From assembly GCA_009740415.1 (NCBI GenBank), contig WOYE01000008.1:186001-250000 (forward strand): 64,000 nt of DNA, read 5' to 3'. The notes below the pieces were generated by a model, which was not told where the DNA came from, ran no database searches, and saw nothing but the letters and a program-made list of their open reading frames with translations. This DNA comes from Planococcaceae bacterium Storch 2/2-2 (GTDB lineage: Bacteria > Bacillota > Bacilli > Bacillales_A > Planococcaceae). This document shows, one piece after another, positions 34,782 through 43,781 of the stretch. How positions within the stretch are numbered: the stretch's first letter is position 1; every line of letters begins with the position of its first letter. The position numbers and the translations under genes are program-made.

Positions 34782-34816
34782 AAAAAAAGCGCACACTCGA
34801 TGAACGAGTGGCGCGC
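34782..34816 (-). terminator. Terminator of ytxJ
   Basis: GCGCCACTCG/CGAGTGTGCGC-type stem on the minus strand followed by T7. It may have been the landing site of the class C-like intron, since such introns favour terminator hairpins. Confidence 0.85.
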
Positions 34817-34820
34817 GTGC

Positions 34821-35168
34821 TCATTGAACATATTGCTCGATCGCTTGATCGATCGCTTTCGCTTTAATTTTATAATGGGTTGCTTGCCAAATGGCACGGC
34901 CACTATTCATAATTAACACTTGTGGTGATTCGTGGCGGACTCCGAGATCTGCTTCAATTGCGTTCGACACGTCTCGAGCATTTTGCACGATAATTAAATA
35001 GATCGGTAAATCGCTCTTCAACTCGTTCATCTCTTTATATGCGCTCGCGCTCGCGACACACGTAGCACTAAATTTGAATAAAATGAGCGGTCGATGCTCC
35101 GCTTCATTTAAAACATCATACCAGTCATCTACTGTTTTCAATTGTTTCATGCGAACGGTTTCTTCCAA
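34821..35168 (-). CDS. ytxJ: Bacillithiol-system protein YtxJ (monothiol, thioredoxin-like)
   Basis: Thioredoxin-fold protein thought to remove bacillithiol from S-bacillithiolated proteins together with YphP/YqiW. 115 residues with a single active-type cysteine in FKFSATCVASASAYKEM near residue 37, and the typical VRHESPQVLIMNSGRAIWQATHYKI segment near residue 77. Start is TTG 35168 behind AAGGAGGG; ATG 35150 would leave no ribosome-binding site. Presence implies a bacillithiol-using organism. It is divergent from the PAP2 gene. Confidence 0.92.
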   Translation of the reverse strand: MEETVRMKQLKTVDDWYDVLNEAEHRPLILFKFSATCVASASAYKEMNELKSDLPIYLIIVQNARDVSNAIEADLGVRHESPQVLIMNSGRAIWQATHYKIKAKAIDQAIEQYVQ

Positions 35169-35266
35169 TCCAATCCCTCCTTTTCACAATTTCTCCTTAC
35201 TAGTTTACCGTGTTTTTAACCGTTTGTACGTTCACTTGCCTATAATGGAGAAAAGGAGGCGATCGC

Positions 35267-35935
35267 ATGCGGGAATTAACGTTACGACTTACTATCGGCT
35301 TGATCGGCGCATTTGCACTCGCTGCATTATTTAGCGTGATCGGCTTATGGGTAGTGGCGAATGAATCCGTCCAGCGATTTGATTTAGCGATAATCGATAC
35401 GGTACAAGGTTGGGAGACACCTGCTCTAACGGCGTGGATGAAGAGTTTTACATTGTTAGGGGAAGCAAAAACGATGGTCCTCGTCTCATTGATCGTCACA
35501 CCATTTTTCTATTTCTCACTTCGTTGGCGACCACAAGCTTTTTTATTCGCCTTCGTCATTGCTGGAACAGGTTTGATCAACTACTTATTAAAGCTTCTAT
35601 TTCAACGACCACGCCCTGAGTTTTACCGACTCGTCGATATCGGTGGCTATAGTTTTCCGAGCGGGCATACGATGATCGCTTTTAGTTTCTTTATGATTCT
35701 TTTATACATCGTTTGGAGAAGTATTCGAACACAAAGTAGTAAGTGGTTGCTCTTTATACTCGCTCTCTTTTTCGTTAGTAATATCGGACTGAGCCGGATT
35801 TATTTAGGCGTTCATTATCCGAGCGACGTACTCGGTGGCATATTAGCGAGCGCTTGCTACGTTTTATTATCGATTACGATTTACTCGTACTTTCAAAGGA
35901 AGAAAAAACTTCCTTTCCTACGAGACAAAGCGTAA
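35267..35935 (+). CDS. PAP2-family membrane phosphatase
   Basis: Membrane phosphatase of the PAP2 superfamily, acting on lipid phosphates such as undecaprenyl pyrophosphate or phosphatidylglycerol phosphate. 222 residues, six membrane segments, and the three catalytic motifs KLLFQRPRPEF (near residue 104), YSFPSGHTM (near 125) and SRIYLGVHYPSD (near 175). AGGAGGCGATCGC precedes ATG 35267; TATAAT lies 22 bases before that. Single gene. Confidence 0.93.
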   Translation: MRELTLRLTIGLIGAFALAALFSVIGLWVVANESVQRFDLAIIDTVQGWETPALTAWMKSFTLLGEAKTMVLVSLIVTPFFYFSLRWRPQAFLFAFVIAGTGLINYLLKLLFQRPRPEFYRLVDIGGYSFPSGHTMIAFSFFMILLYIVWRSIRTQSSKWLLFILALFFVSNIGLSRIYLGVHYPSDVLGGILASACYVLLSITIYSYFQRKKKLPFLRDKA

Positions 35936-36003
35936 ATTCTCTCTTTTTAACGAGGCATGCTACAATGTAAGTAGAAAAATGACTTAGGAAGGGGATGTTT
36001 CTC

Positions 36004-36912
36004 ATGAAACAATTAACGTGTGAAACGAATATTATTTATTCATTTAGCAAAGACCACGCACCTGCTATGACGGTAGATGCTGGTGAAACTGTCGTCATTG
36101 AAACGTATGACTGTTTTGAAAATCAAATTGAATCAAATGATACAGAGCTCGGCAGCATTAATTGGAACCAAATTAACCCAGCAACCGGTCCGATCTACGT
36201 CAATGGTGCTCAAAAAGGAGACCTTTTAAAAGTAACGATTAAAAAAATCGAAATCGGTCATCAAGGTGTTCTTGCAACCGGTGAAGGACTCGGTATGCTC
36301 GGCGATGAACTATCAGGTATGACACACCGTGTACTTCCGATCGAAGATGGGTATGCGATTTTCGATGACCGTCTCAAAATTCCACTCACACCAATGATTG
36401 GTGTCATCGGTGTCGCTCCTGAAGGTGAAGCTGTTTCTTGCGGTACTCCGAATCATCACGGCGGTAACTTAGATACGAAGTTGATGAAAGAAGGGGCGAC
36501 TGTCTACTTCCCGATCTTTACAGAAGGTGCTCTCTTCGCTCTCGGTGACTTCCATGCGGCAATGGGTGATGGAGAAGTTGGTGGATCAGGTGTTGAAGTT
36601 CCTGGAAAAGCGACAGTAACACTAGACGTTGTAAAAGGACATTCCATTGATCATCCCGTCATTGTGAATGAAAACGGCATCGCCTTTCACGTCTCAGAAA
36701 AAACGTTAGATGAAGCGGTGCAAGGGGCTACGAAACGAGCAGCTCATTTTTTAGCAAGCGAAGCAAACCTTTCACCAGCAGAAGCGGTTATGATTTTAAG
36801 TGCAGCGGGCGAAGCTGAAATTAGTCAAGTCGTCGATCCTTTGCTAACGGCGCGTATGATCATTCCTCAATTCATCCTTGATGCATATGGCATTCAGCCA
36901 TTTCAGTCATAA
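36004..36912 (+). CDS. Acetamidase/formamidase family protein
   Basis: Hydrolase of the FmdA/AmdA family, which releases ammonia from formamide, acetamide or related amides; precise substrate unknown. 302 residues with GSINWNQINPATGPIYVNGAQ near residue 50, CGTPNHHGGNLDTKLM near 145 and ALGDFHAAMGDGEVGGSGVE near 180, the metal-binding and active-site segments. ATG 36004 is chosen over 35995 for spacing from AGGAAGGGG. TACAAT at about 35962 is a plausible -10. It precedes a lipoprotein gene by 38 bases. Confidence 0.93.
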   Translation: MKQLTCETNIIYSFSKDHAPAMTVDAGETVVIETYDCFENQIESNDTELGSINWNQINPATGPIYVNGAQKGDLLKVTIKKIEIGHQGVLATGEGLGMLGDELSGMTHRVLPIEDGYAIFDDRLKIPLTPMIGVIGVAPEGEAVSCGTPNHHGGNLDTKLMKEGATVYFPIFTEGALFALGDFHAAMGDGEVGGSGVEVPGKATVTLDVVKGHSIDHPVIVNENGIAFHVSEKTLDEAVQGATKRAAHFLASEANLSPAEAVMILSAAGEAEISQVVDPLLTARMIIPQFILDAYGIQPFQS

Positions 36913-36950
36913 ACGATGCATGATTTTATAAATAGAAAGAAGGAACATTG

Positions 36951-37529
36951 ATGAAAAAACGTCTCCTCCTCTCTCTTCTACTCGTCCTCACTCTTGCCTT
37001 AGCAGCATGTGGAGCGAACGATGTAGAAGATGGAGCTTTAAAAATTATCGGTAAGACAGAAAATGAAGCGACTCAAATCGTTGATGGAACGATTCAAGGT
37101 GACGCCCTCATCGTCGATGAAACGACGTGGGGAGACCGCGAAGCGAAAGGCGTGTACACGATTACAGATACGTTCCGCCCGTTTCAAACGATGAGTGAAG
37201 GTTTACTGTTCGGACTTCAAGCGATGGAAGAGAGTGCGTTCGAATCGCTTCCGACTGCTGGATTAGCTGCCCGCGAACCTTCTTATGAAATGGAACTCGA
37301 TGACATCTATGTCACACAATACGATGCTAGCTTTGCAAATGATGAATCGGTTGATGAGATTACTCAACAACTTTCCGACGCTTACCCTAACGCATCACGC
37401 CTTACGGTAAATGATGAATTCGGTCAAACGTTAGAACTGTTTGAGACCGATCATTTTTTAATCGTCTTTTCTGAAAATAAAGTAACGTACATTCCTTCCA
37501 TCGATATGTTTGAACCGATGAAAAAATAA
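36951..37529 (+). CDS. Lipoprotein of unknown function
   Basis: 192 residues with a classical lipoprotein signal: KKR, hydrophobic LLLSLLLVLTLALAAC, lipobox LAAC with Cys near residue 20. The mature part is acidic (DDIYVTQYDASFANDESVDE) and I recognise no domain. AAGGAAC precedes ATG 36951. It follows the amidase gene in the same direction and may be co-transcribed; a strong terminator lies behind it. Confidence 0.85.
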   Translation: MKKRLLLSLLLVLTLALAACGANDVEDGALKIIGKTENEATQIVDGTIQGDALIVDETTWGDREAKGVYTITDTFRPFQTMSEGLLFGLQAMEESAFESLPTAGLAAREPSYEMELDDIYVTQYDASFANDESVDEITQQLSDAYPNASRLTVNDEFGQTLELFETDHFLIVFSENKVTYIPSIDMFEPMKK

Positions 37530-37541
37530 CGAATAGCATGT

Positions 37542-37592
37542 CAAAAAAAGTAACCGATCGATAAGCAGTTTATATCTATCGGTTCTTTTTTT
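37542..37592 (+). terminator. Terminator of the lipoprotein gene
   Basis: AACCGATCGAT / ATCTATCGGTT stem-loop followed by CTTTTTTT. Confidence 0.85.
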
Positions 37593-37716
37593 CATTTTTA
37601 AATAGGACTTTCATTTTATTCCAAATCGCTACAAGTATTGATAGATCAATAGTTATAAGGGTTTTCTATTACTTTTTACCGCTCCTTTCTATCTTCTTTT
37701 AAAATTCAATCCATAC

Positions 37717-37742
37717 GTTTAAAACGGTTGATTGGTGGGTAA
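37717..37742 (+). promoter_or_regulatory. Candidate sigma-B promoter of mscL
   Basis: GTTTAA (37717-37722), 14 bases, GGGTAA (37737-37742): eleven of twelve positions of the sigma-B consensus. The start codon of mscL is about 50 bases downstream. No sigma-A promoter is obvious in the same gap. Confidence 0.65.
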
Positions 37743-37792
37743 TCGAGGTATACAATCTTATGAGATTAAAAGTAAAGAGGAGCATGCAGACG

Positions 37793-38179
37793 ATGCAAGA
37801 TATGTGGAAAGATTTTAAAGAGTTTGCCTTCAAAGGCAACATTATCGACCTCGCAGTCGGGGTTGTCATCGGTGGAGCGTTCGGAGCAATTGTTACGTCT
37901 CTCGTTGAAAATATCATTACCCCGCTTATCGGTTTATTACTTGGCGGTGTTGATTTCTCAGGCCTTATGGTCGGAAAAGGAGAAGCTGCAATTAAGTACG
38001 GTGCTTTCATTCAATCGATCATTGACTTCTTAATTATTGCGTTCTCTATTTTCATGGCGCTTCGTGTCATGATGAAATTCCAGAAAAAAGAAGAGCCGGA
38101 GCCAGAACCGGAACCGGAAGTCGAACCAGAAGTCGAACTTCTCGAAGAAATTCGCGACTTGTTAAAAGAACAAAAATAA
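37793..38179 (+). CDS. mscL: Large-conductance mechanosensitive channel MscL
   Basis: Pentameric channel that opens under membrane tension to release solutes on osmotic downshock. 128 residues: [30 protein letters not shown] is the N-terminal helix and first membrane segment, [22 protein letters not shown] the second. The cytoplasmic linker carries [13 protein letters not shown] before the final helix bundle. ATG 37793 fits GAGGAG spacing; 37784 is an alternative. Preceded by a sigma-B-type promoter. Confidence 0.95.
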   Translation: MQDMWKDFKEFAFKGNIIDLAVGVVIGGAFGAIVTSLVENIITPLIGLLLGGVDFSGLMVGKGEAAIKYGAFIQSIIDFLIIAFSIFMALRVMMKFQKKEEPEPEPEPEVEPEVELLEEIRDLLKEQK

Positions 38180-38181
38180 TC

Positions 38182-38222
38182 AAAAAAAGACTCGAACTCT
38201 CCTAAGAGGTTCGAGTCTTTTT
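38182..38222. terminator. Bidirectional terminator between mscL and the YdjM-like gene
   Basis: AAAGACTCGAACTCT/AGAGGTTCGAGTCTTT stem (one bulge) with A7 before and T5 after. Confidence 0.9.
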
Positions 38223-38225
38223 GCG

Positions 38226-38744
38226 TTAAAAATAAGATTGAACGGCTTGAAAGAAAGCTAAGCTTCCGTAACCGATAAAAAGAAGAGTAGCGATTGCTTC
38301 AATCCATTTCTCAATCGCTCCACCAGTGCGGAAAGATGCGATTCTAAACTTCTTTTTCGTCAAAGGGAAAAGAAGTGGCACGCCACCTTTCGTTAACGCA
38401 TCCAATGCGATATGACTCCACATGCCTCCTAACAATCCAACCGCTCCGTATAACGCGACAGCTGGAGACCAAAGAGCAACGAGTCCGTACATAAACGCTG
38501 CAAATAAAATCGTTACGAGTGGAGCGTGCGTTGCTCCGCGATGGCTCGTTCGAAAGCCAACTATTTTTGAAACGACTTTCAAACGTCGACCGATCCAACT
38601 CCCACGATGGTCGATATCTGGTAATAACGAACCGAGTCCTGCACTTCCTACGAGCAATGTTCCTTCAACGAACGAGGCATCCCCATAGTAAGCAAGAATC
38701 GATCCGACAGCGAATCCTGTCGCTGAATGTGCTTTATATTTCAC
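38226..38744 (-). CDS. YdjM-family membrane metal-dependent hydrolase-like protein
   Basis: 172 residues with three to four membrane helices. HSATGFAVGS at residue 6, LLPDIDHRGSWIGRR near 40 and SHRGATHAPL near 67, then WSHIALDALTKGGVPLLFPL near 108, are the conserved His/Asp motifs of the YdjM/DUF457 family (annotated as metal-dependent hydrolases; a YdjM relative in E. coli is LexA-regulated). The physiological substrate is unknown. Converges on mscL. Confidence 0.88.
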   Translation of the reverse strand: MKYKAHSATGFAVGSILAYYGDASFVEGTLLVGSAGLGSLLPDIDHRGSWIGRRLKVVSKIVGFRTSHRGATHAPLVTILFAAFMYGLVALWSPAVALYGAVGLLGGMWSHIALDALTKGGVPLLFPLTKKKFRIASFRTGGAIEKWIEAIATLLFIGYGSLAFFQAVQSYF

Positions 38745-38775
38745 TCATTTATCCTTTCTTCATTACGAACGTGCG

Positions 38776-40122
38776 TCATTGCTCAATCGTCACAGCTAAT
38801 TGTCGAAGTAGAACACTCGGCATACTGAGACGACCGAATCCATCGTAACGATCCGTGGCAATCGCTTCAATATCATGCAAACTATCGAAAAAGTTACCCG
38901 CAATCGTCATTTGACGTAACGGAAATGCGATCGTTCCATTTTCTACATAAAAACCGCTCGCTGCAACTGAAAAATCACCTGTCGTCGCATTGGCTCCTGA
39001 ATGAAGTCCTGCAAGACGTGTAATGTAAACACCATCTGTCAGACGCTCGATACATTCTTCTCTCGTCACATCACCAGATGCGATAATGAGATGATGTGGA
39101 GCAACCATCAATTTTCCTTTGTAAGAAGGTTTGTACGCATGTCCCGTCGTCTCTACGTGCAATGCTTTTGCCGTTTCTCGATTGTGGAAAAATGTTTTCA
39201 ATTGTCCACGTTCAATAATCGTTTGACGTTTTGTTGCTACCCCTTCTGCATCAAATGTCGTTTCACTCAGCGTAGGAGCATGCGAAGGATCATCGATCAT
39301 CGTCAATGCAGGAGAAGCGATCGTTTCTCCTACTTGATCTTTCAATCGTGAAGTGCCACGTACAACTTCCTCTGCCGAAAGAGCGGACAAAAATACTTTG
39401 AAGAGTGATGTCGCTGCGTCATTACGAAGCAACACTTTATACTTCTTACTCGGAATACTACGGCTTCCGAGCGATTCGGTCGCTTCTCTAACCGCTTCTC
39501 GTGCAAGCTCGTTCCAGTCGATCGAGTGAATGTCTCTCGTCAAACGCATCGCATAACCCGTCTTTTTCTCTTCACCGTTCGAGACGAGAACGCTAACGTA
39601 TACGTAAAACCCGTTGCTTCGTTCATGCAAAGCTAATCCGTTCGTATTCGTTAAAGAGCGCTCCGCTTCGAAAATTTGTGCACCGCACTGGTTCACACGT
39701 ACGATTCGATCATCTAACGAATAGACATAGCGTTCGAGCTCAATTAAACGGTCAATTAATGAATCGACTTCCACTTCATGTAAAGCGGATTCATAAAAAT
39801 CTGCTTTTTCATAATGCTCACTTCCGCCAAAAATAGAAACCGTTACCGGTTCATCGATCACTTGCGCATTTTGTCGGACGGTCGACATTAAAAAATCAAT
39901 CGACCGCTCCTCTAATTTTTCAGTATACGCATATCCCATTTTTCCATCGACGACAGCACGTAAACTAACGCCACCTTCATCCGCTAAAGAATACGTTTCA
40001 ACTTCACCGTCATACACTTTAATGCTTAACGTTTCACCAAATTCTGAGTACGTTTCCGCTTCTTCAAGAGAAGCATTTACCGCACGTTCAATGACTCGTT
40101 GTTGAAATAATTGACGATTCAT
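38776..40122 (-). CDS. pmbA: TldE/PmbA-type metalloprotease component
   Basis: TldE (PmbA) subunit of the TldD/TldE protease, which degrades unfolded peptides and in some organisms matures modified peptides. 448 residues; GVSLRAVVDGKMGYAYTEKL near residue 50 and GDFSVAASGFYVENG with the C-terminal PLRQMTIAGNFFDSL region are characteristic. It lacks the HExxxH motif, as usual for TldE. It overlaps the tldD stop by four bases (ATGA), so the heterodimer subunits are translated together. Confidence 0.92.
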   Translation of the reverse strand: MNRQLFQQRVIERAVNASLEEAETYSEFGETLSIKVYDGEVETYSLADEGGVSLRAVVDGKMGYAYTEKLEERSIDFLMSTVRQNAQVIDEPVTVSIFGGSEHYEKADFYESALHEVEVDSLIDRLIELERYVYSLDDRIVRVNQCGAQIFEAERSLTNTNGLALHERSNGFYVYVSVLVSNGEEKKTGYAMRLTRDIHSIDWNELAREAVREATESLGSRSIPSKKYKVLLRNDAATSLFKVFLSALSAEEVVRGTSRLKDQVGETIASPALTMIDDPSHAPTLSETTFDAEGVATKRQTIIERGQLKTFFHNRETAKALHVETTGHAYKPSYKGKLMVAPHHLIIASGDVTREECIERLTDGVYITRLAGLHSGANATTGDFSVAASGFYVENGTIAFPLRQMTIAGNFFDSLHDIEAIATDRYDGFGRLSMPSVLLRQLAVTIEQ

Positions 40123-41513
40123 TCATTTCCCTCCTTCGTTCCGCCTACTGTCATTTCAGACACGCGGATCATCGGCTGACCGACATTGACAGGAATGCTA
40201 CCACTCACCGAACCACACATACCGGCTCCGTGCGCTAAATTGTTTCCAACACGGTCGACATTGTACAACGTTTCCGCTCCGTTACCTATTAAGGTGGCTC
40301 CTTTAATAGGACGTCCAATTTTCCCATCTTTGACGATATAGCCTTCCATAACAGCAAAATTGTAATCTCCAGTTGCCGGGTTGACAGAGCCACCTCCCAT
40401 ATACTTCGCATAAATGCCATACTCGGTCGATGCGATCATATCAGCGGGATCAGTTTCTCCGTTCGCGATGTACGTATTCGTCATGCGCGAAGTCGGCGCA
40501 AATTGATACGATTGGCGTCGGCTCGATCCGGTCGGCGCTGCGTTCATTCTTCGGCCATTCAACCGGTCCACTAAAAATCCTTTCAATCGTCCCTTTTCGA
40601 TAAGTACATTTTTTCTCGTCGGTTCTCCTTCGTCATCCACATTCAATGACCCCCACGCATTCGGCATCGTCCCATCGTCGATGTAGGTGACGAGATCCGA
40701 CGCTACTTTCTCACCGACGCGGCCCGCGAAGACAGAATTCCCTTTCGCCACAGCGGTCGCTTCTAATCCGTGACCGCAAGCTTCGTGGAAAATCACGCCA
40801 CCAAATTCGTTATCAATAATGACCGGAAACTTTCCGCTCGGACATTCATCGGCGTGCAGCATCGTTACAGCGATTCGAGAAGCCTCCTCTGCGTAATACC
40901 GATGGTCCAACTGTTCGATCCACTCAAATCCGGCATGTCCTCCTGGACCGTAATGACCCGTCTGGATCACACCGTTTTCTTCGGCCGTCGGTACGATGTT
41001 TATACGGCTATGGACACGCGTATCCTCGACGAGTCGACCATCCGAGTTAGCGATTAACACGTGTTGGGTTTCATCAAAGTAACGGACACGAACTTGTTCG
41101 ATACGCGGATCGTAAGCACGTGCGTAATCGTCCATCTGCCTTAAAACATCAGTCTTGGCAATGGCCTCCACATCGTTCGGCCATTTCTCAATCATTTGTT
41201 TTGGAAAGGTCTCTCGAATCATCGGACGGCTTTGAATGATCGATTCACCGCGGCGTAGCGCATGAGCTGCACGTTGTGCCAGTGCAATTAATGCGTTTTC
41301 TTCAAAAGAAGTCGTGTACGTGTAAATACTTCGAACTCCTGAAAAAATTCGAATACCTATTCCAAAATCTCTTCCTGATACAGCCGTCTCGATCGCGGAA
41401 GTTAGCAGTTCGTACCGATTGGAAAATCGATCTTCTACGAAAATTTCTGCAAAGTCGCCACCTGTCGATAATGCTGCATCGAGTACCCGTTCAATCATTC
41501 GTTCGTGAATCAT
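40119..41513 (-). CDS. tldD: TldD-type zinc metalloprotease
   Basis: Catalytic subunit of the TldD/TldE protease. 464 residues; the zinc site is FHEACGHGLEATA near residue 245 with the third ligand in the C-terminal GAGMCGSVSGSIPVNVGQP stretch. GGAGGAGATC precedes ATG 41513. First gene of tldD-pmbA. No nearby peptide precursor of the microcin B17 kind is seen, so general peptide turnover is the safer reading. Confidence 0.94.
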   Translation of the reverse strand: MIHERMIERVLDAALSTGGDFAEIFVEDRFSNRYELLTSAIETAVSGRDFGIGIRIFSGVRSIYTYTTSFEENALIALAQRAAHALRRGESIIQSRPMIRETFPKQMIEKWPNDVEAIAKTDVLRQMDDYARAYDPRIEQVRVRYFDETQHVLIANSDGRLVEDTRVHSRINIVPTAEENGVIQTGHYGPGGHAGFEWIEQLDHRYYAEEASRIAVTMLHADECPSGKFPVIIDNEFGGVIFHEACGHGLEATAVAKGNSVFAGRVGEKVASDLVTYIDDGTMPNAWGSLNVDDEGEPTRKNVLIEKGRLKGFLVDRLNGRRMNAAPTGSSRRQSYQFAPTSRMTNTYIANGETDPADMIASTEYGIYAKYMGGGSVNPATGDYNFAVMEGYIVKDGKIGRPIKGATLIGNGAETLYNVDRVGNNLAHGAGMCGSVSGSIPVNVGQPMIRVSEMTVGGTKEGNE

Positions 41514-41599
41514 ACGATCTCCTCCATCTCTTTTTTTACATTCTCTTCGTTTCTTGCTACAATGAAAACATACGATTTGTGAAGAAAGGGTGAAATCTA

Positions 41600-41701
41600 A
41601 TGTATGCCATTTATATTTTATATGCGCTTTTCGCCTTCGTTATCGTCGGTAGTTTGTCAGGAGTTGCTCTCACGTTTGCGAACCATAAAAAAGTATCATA
41701 A
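41600..41701 (+). CDS. 33-residue single-pass membrane peptide
   Basis: Encodes a 33-residue peptide consisting of one membrane helix (YAIYILYALFAFVIVGSLSG) and a short basic tail ending NHKKVS. Support as a gene: GAAAGGG nine bases before ATG, TACAAT about 40 bases upstream, and a terminator directly after the stop. I know no family; such peptides often modulate membrane complexes. It lies between divergent tldD and the converging thioesterase gene. Confidence 0.6.
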   Translation: MYAIYILYALFAFVIVGSLSGVALTFANHKKVS

Positions 41702-41705
41702 TTTA

Positions 41706-41776
41706 AAAAACCTGGAAGTTGCTTTCCCGACGACCGATTACATTCGTTCGTACGTGACAACTTCCAGGTTTTTTTA
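41706..41776. terminator. Long bidirectional terminator
   Basis: AAACCTGGAAGTTG(TC) pairs with (GA)CAACTTCCAGGTTT around a 40-base insert containing CGTTCGTACG; T7 follows on the plus strand and T6 on the minus strand. Confidence 0.85.
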
Positions 41777-42253
41777 ATGGCGCATTTCGCGACGTGTTTG
41801 ACGGTGAGTACGGCGATCTGGTGCTGTTTCAAACAAGCTTTTTTCCAGCTCGGTTTCTGGGTAAACGCGCGCAACTTCTTTCGGGCGTTTATCCGCTCCC
41901 ATAGCGACCATCGTTAAAAACGATTTTGTCGTTAGCTTCTTCTCACCCGTCAATAAATTTTTCGAATGAACGTTCACAAATACTTCCATCGATGTTCGCC
42001 CCGTTGAGCTCACAATCGCTTCTAATTCAAGCACGTCACCTACGACGGCCGGTGAAACGAAGTCAACCGAGTCGATCGACGCTGTCACTACTGCTGATTG
42101 AGCGTGTTTCATCGCTGTGATTGCAGCGATTTCATCAATGTATGCCATGACACGTCCCCCGAAAATAGTTTGCTGATGGTTAATATCGGGTGGGAGTACG
42201 AGTCGCGTTGAAATTGTACGGGACTCTCCCATCGGTTTTGCTTCGATCGTCAT
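41774..42253 (-). CDS. Hotdog-fold acyl-CoA thioesterase (YkhA/YciA type)
   Basis: Cleaves acyl-CoA to free acid and CoA. 159 residues with the hotdog-domain signature NHQQTIFGGRVMAYIDEIAAITAMKHA near residue 25 and DSVDFVSPAVVGDVLELEA near 60. The C-terminal tail RRTHRQTRREMRH is unusually basic. ATG 42253 behind AGGAGGAAT is preferred over 42274. Single gene. Confidence 0.92.
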   Translation of the reverse strand: MTIEAKPMGESRTISTRLVLPPDINHQQTIFGGRVMAYIDEIAAITAMKHAQSAVVTASIDSVDFVSPAVVGDVLELEAIVSSTGRTSMEVFVNVHSKNLLTGEKKLTTKSFLTMVAMGADKRPKEVARVYPETELEKSLFETAPDRRTHRQTRREMRH

Positions 42254-42411
42254 TATAAATTCCTCCTGAGTCATTCATCGTTATTCATTATCATTATACA
42301 CGATTTAGACACAAATAATGAACAATCGGCTCAATTTTTTAGCGCCTTCAGCAAACTTTTTCAATCATTCGCTCTCGTTTCTTCTCGCTAGAAGAATATT
42401 CTATTAATTCT

Positions 42412-43596
42412 TTATTTTCCCTCTTGCATCAACTTTTGGACCGTTCGGACATCTTTATCGCCTCGACCGGATAAGTTAATGACGATGAGTTCATTTTCTT
42501 TATATTGCTTCGCCACTTTCATACCGTAGGCGATTGCATGAGAACTTTCAATCGCTGGAATAATCCCTTCCAAACGAGACAATGTATGAAACGCCTCTAA
42601 CGCCTCTTCATCCGTCGCATTTCCGTAGGTCGCTCGTCCGATGTCGTGCAAATGACAATGTTCTGGACCAACTCCTGGATAATCGAGCCCCGCCGAAATC
42701 GAATACGCTTGGGCTACATCGCCATCTTCCGTTTGCATCGCGTACATGTACGTTCCGTGGAGAACCATTTCTTTTTCCCCTTCGATCGCAACAGCATGTT
42801 CCCCTGTCGCTACACCGTGTCCTCCTGCTTCCACTCCGTATAAAGCAACTTCTTCATCTTCGATAAACGGATGGAACATTCCAATCGCGTTACTTCCTCC
42901 ACCGACAGCAGCGACGACTGCGTCAGGCAAACGCCCTTCTTTTTCAAGCATTTGACGTTTCGTCTCTTCCCCGATGACCGATTGAAAATCACGGACAATC
43001 GTTGGGAACGGATGCGGTCCAACGGCTGACCCTAAAATGTAATGAGTATCTTCCAAATGATCGCCCCAATACGCGAGTGCCGCATCTACCGCATCCGTCA
43101 GCGTACCTGTTCCTTCAGCAACGGGCACGACAGTTGCACCGAGAAGTTCCATTCGGAACACGTTGAGCTCTTGTCGCTTAATGTCTTCTGTTCCCATAAA
43201 GATTAAACATTCCAAGCCGAAATGAGCACAAACTGTTGCTGTAGCCACTCCGTGTTGTCCCGCTCCCGTTTCAGCGACTACTTTTTTCTTTCCCATTTTT
43301 CGTGCGAGCAACGCTTGACCGATCGCATTATTAATTTTATGAGCACCTGTATGGTTCAAATCTTCTCGTTTTAAATAAATTTTCGCACCGCCGACAAAAT
43401 GAGTAAGGCGGTCCGCAAAATAAAGAGGCGTTTCTCGTCCGACATAATCTTTTAAATAGTAACGGTACTCCTCCCAAAACGCTTCATCTTCTTTCACACT
43501 TGCATAAGCTTCTTCTAATTGTTCGAGCGGCTTTTCCATCGCTTCCGGTACGTGACGTCCACCGAATCGCCCAAAATAACCTGTTTCTTTTTTCAT
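42412..43596 (-). CDS. trpB: Tryptophan synthase beta subunit
   Basis: PLP enzyme that condenses indole with serine to tryptophan. 394 residues of the TrpB1 type: [21 protein letters not shown] near residue 75 holds the PLP lysine, [18 protein letters not shown] near 108, [15 protein letters not shown] near 232 and [15 protein letters not shown] near 340. No trpA or other trp gene is in the window, so trpB stands alone. It is preceded by a 190-base leader with (N)AG repeats and a terminator hairpin, suggesting tryptophan-controlled attenuation. Confidence 0.97.
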   Translation of the reverse strand: MKKETGYFGRFGGRHVPEAMEKPLEQLEEAYASVKEDEAFWEEYRYYLKDYVGRETPLYFADRLTHFVGGAKIYLKREDLNHTGAHKINNAIGQALLARKMGKKKVVAETGAGQHGVATATVCAHFGLECLIFMGTEDIKRQELNVFRMELLGATVVPVAEGTGTLTDAVDAALAYWGDHLEDTHYILGSAVGPHPFPTIVRDFQSVIGEETKRQMLEKEGRLPDAVVAAVGGGSNAIGMFHPFIEDEEVALYGVEAGGHGVATGEHAVAIEGEKEMVLHGTYMYAMQTEDGDVAQAYSISAGLDYPGVGPEHCHLHDIGRATYGNATDEEALEAFHTLSRLEGIIPAIESSHAIAYGMKVAKQYKENELIVINLSGRGDKDVRTVQKLMQEGK

Positions 43597-43651
43597 TGTC
43601 CTCTTCCTCTCCTTTTAGCAGTGCTAGCTGTTCAGATCAAAAGCGGCCAAC

Positions 43652-43775
43652 AAAAAATGCCCTCTCATGAGCGCAATCGTAACTGCTTTCATCAGAGGAC
43701 ATTTCTTGTATCGCTCTCCTCAGCTCTGCTACGCTTCCTTCTCTAGGTGGCTACGCTTTCGTAACCTTCTACCTT
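43652..43775 (-). ncRNA. trpB leader: NAG-triplet array plus intrinsic terminator (candidate TRAP-type attenuator)
   Basis: The transcript begins near 43775. It contains about eleven (U/G/A)AG triplets; the last seven (43745-43714) run UAG, AAG, AAG, UAG, GAG, GAG, GAG at four- to five-base intervals, as in RNA sites of the TRAP protein. A stem ATGTCCTCT/AGAGGGCAT (43657-43702) followed by T6 is a terminator. GAGGA in the triplet array (43717-43721) can pair with UCCUC of the ascending terminator arm (43695-43699), making a possible antiterminator. No T-box motif is present. Confidence 0.6.
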
Positions 43776-43781
43776 ACACAA

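Noticed and set aside
41611-41874. 87-codon minus-strand open frame beside the thioesterase gene
   Set aside because: It overlaps the thioesterase 3' end in another frame and the long terminator hairpin; composition is that of a shadow frame.
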